From assembly GCA_032209605.1 (NCBI GenBank), contig JASFXZ010000012.1, positions 4,836,001 to 4,900,000 of the forward strand: a stretch of DNA of 64,000 bases, given 5' to 3'. How positions within the stretch are numbered: the stretch's first letter is position 1; each line of letters opens with the position of its first letter. Source of the stretch: Mactromeris polynyma (lineage: Eukaryota; Mollusca; Bivalvia; Venerida; Mactridae). Of this stretch, positions 63,140 through 64,000 are shown in pieces. The notes beneath the pieces were generated by a model that had not been told where the DNA came from, did not search any database, and saw nothing but the letters and a program-made list of their open reading frames with translations. The translations under genes and the position numbers were made by a program.

Positions 63140-63454
63140 TGTCGAGGATACATCTGTATACAATTCTATTTTTAGGTTCACCTAAAATTGTCCCTTAGTC
63201 CAGTCAGAATCCTCTGTTGTATCTCGCGGATTCCCTATGCCGTACCGGGTACGGCTTTAGCCCTACGTTTTAGCCCTACGTTTTCCTGGGATTTCTCGAG
63301 TGTGACGGCACGAGAATCCGCCTAGTCGATTGTCCGTTGCCGTGCTAGCCAGACGTGAATAATGGGTTGACCACAGAATAGAAGCTAAACCAGGTTATTA
63401 TACCTTTATGTATCAGTCCGTGGGTTGTACAGAAAACAGGATTACCACTCGACA
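63140..63454 (+). mobile_element. 5' LTR of an LTR retrotransposon
   Basis: 315 bp bounded by TGTCGAG and CTCGACA, perfect 7-bp inverted ends with the usual TG...CA. It lies 6 bp before a tRNA primer-binding site, so this is a 5' LTR, not a solo LTR. The partner LTR and the coding region are beyond 64000. Confidence 0.8.
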
Positions 63455-63460
63455 CTTTAA

Positions 63461-63471
63461 TGGCGACGAGG
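63461..63471 (+). other. Primer-binding site, tRNA-Ser type
   Basis: TGGCGACGAGG is the reverse complement of CCTCGTCGCCA, the 3' end of the eukaryotic serine tRNA with a GACGAGG acceptor stem plus CCA. Some Ty3/gypsy elements of the Mag type use a similar site. Confidence 0.75.
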
Positions 63472-64000
63472 AAAACTAATTTTTTTTATTTAAATTTTTT
63501 TTTTTTTTTTTTTTTTGGAACTTGTTAAACACGTTGTTTAAAATTGTAAATTGTTGTTTAAGACTACAAGGTAGATTACATTTGGATTCAGTGAACAAGT
63601 AAGTTGATTTTATTGACTCGTTGTTGCACTGTTGATTTGGATTATTCAAATTATTGACTACTTAAATTCTTGGTAATTGAAATGGGGACGGGGCGGTTAG
63701 CACCCGCAAGAGTCCGCCATTTCGCTATGGTATTACAGCCCACGTGACTGAATGGTTTAGTGGTCTTTTTAGAGCATACACCAGTTGACGGTTTCAAAGG
63801 CGCTACACTCTCCCCATTTTGATTTATTTTTGTGAGTGGGTGTTGCTGGCTGCTTGTCTCTTCTTGTGACATGTATGCAAGGTTACTGAATCACTGATAT
63901 GTAGTAAAGTTTGAAAATTGATTACATGCATGTGGTTACTTCAAATATATTAAATTGTATATTTTTGGAAAATTAAGATTGTATTAGAAAATCAAATAAG
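63472..64000 (+). mobile_element. Internal leader of the LTR retrotransposon
   Basis: A T-run at 63496-63516 and ~490 bp of AT-rich DNA with no plus-strand gag ORF. Gag must start later, or the copy is decayed. The minus ORF 63872-63651 is unrecognised. Confidence 0.5.

Noticed and set aside
63651..63872. 73-codon minus ORF (MSQEETSSQQHP...)
   Set aside because: Lies antisense in the LTR-retrotransposon leader with no family match.

Overview
The window looks like AT-rich, repeat-dense, intron-bearing nuclear DNA of a bivalve mollusc. The evidence is SINEs that end in a V-domain-like 3' part, Nimb/I-like and CR1-like non-LTR retrotransposon remains, many short DNA-transposon derivatives (MITEs) and very many minisatellites. 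The species cannot be named from the sequence. Apart from two split genes, most of the 64 kb is mobile-element debris and tandem repeats.

Both recognised host genes are on the minus strand. (1) At 7230..5285, three exons join in frame into a 357-residue DEDDh 3'-5' exonuclease of the TREX/DnaQ type, with all five catalytic positions visible. Its presumed promoter carries E2F-, CRE- and ETS-like sites and is one arm of a ~0.9 kb inverted repeat. (2) At 61759..48152, twelve exons join in frame into 637 residues of CCDC149, a conserved coiled-coil protein. Its first coding exon was not found. Its introns are filled with MITEs, SINE pieces and minisatellites.

Layout. 1-3.1 kb: dispersed repeat, 40-bp minisatellite and a GC-rich nested palindrome. 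3.3-3.6 kb: V-SINE. 5.3-8.2 kb: exonuclease gene and inverted-repeat promoter. 9-16 kb: MITEs, a 104-bp array, a CR1-like fragment and an 18-bp array. 16.2-19.3 kb: 5'-truncated, frameshifted Nimb/I-like LINE. 19.5-25 kb: a dispersed repeat split by a ~2.0 kb insertion, then other repeats. 26.1-27.2 kb: 36-bp array. 28.5-36.3 kb: MITEs, foldback elements and SINEs. 36.6-37.4 kb: 37-bp array starting in a SINE-like head. 38 kb: small LINE 3' fragment. 39.9-46.3 kb: MITEs, a SINE and a ~26-bp array. 48.1-61.8 kb: CCDC149. 62.6-63.1 kb: promoter-like DNA. 63.14-64 kb: 5' LTR, primer-binding site and leader of an LTR retrotransposon that runs off the window.

The two host genes show no sign of working together. 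I did not find a convincing new multi-gene system. The most unusual signals are structural: the exonuclease promoter inside an inverted repeat, the nested palindrome at 2.9 kb, and the CCDC149 exon-edge sequence found again inside a SINE head.
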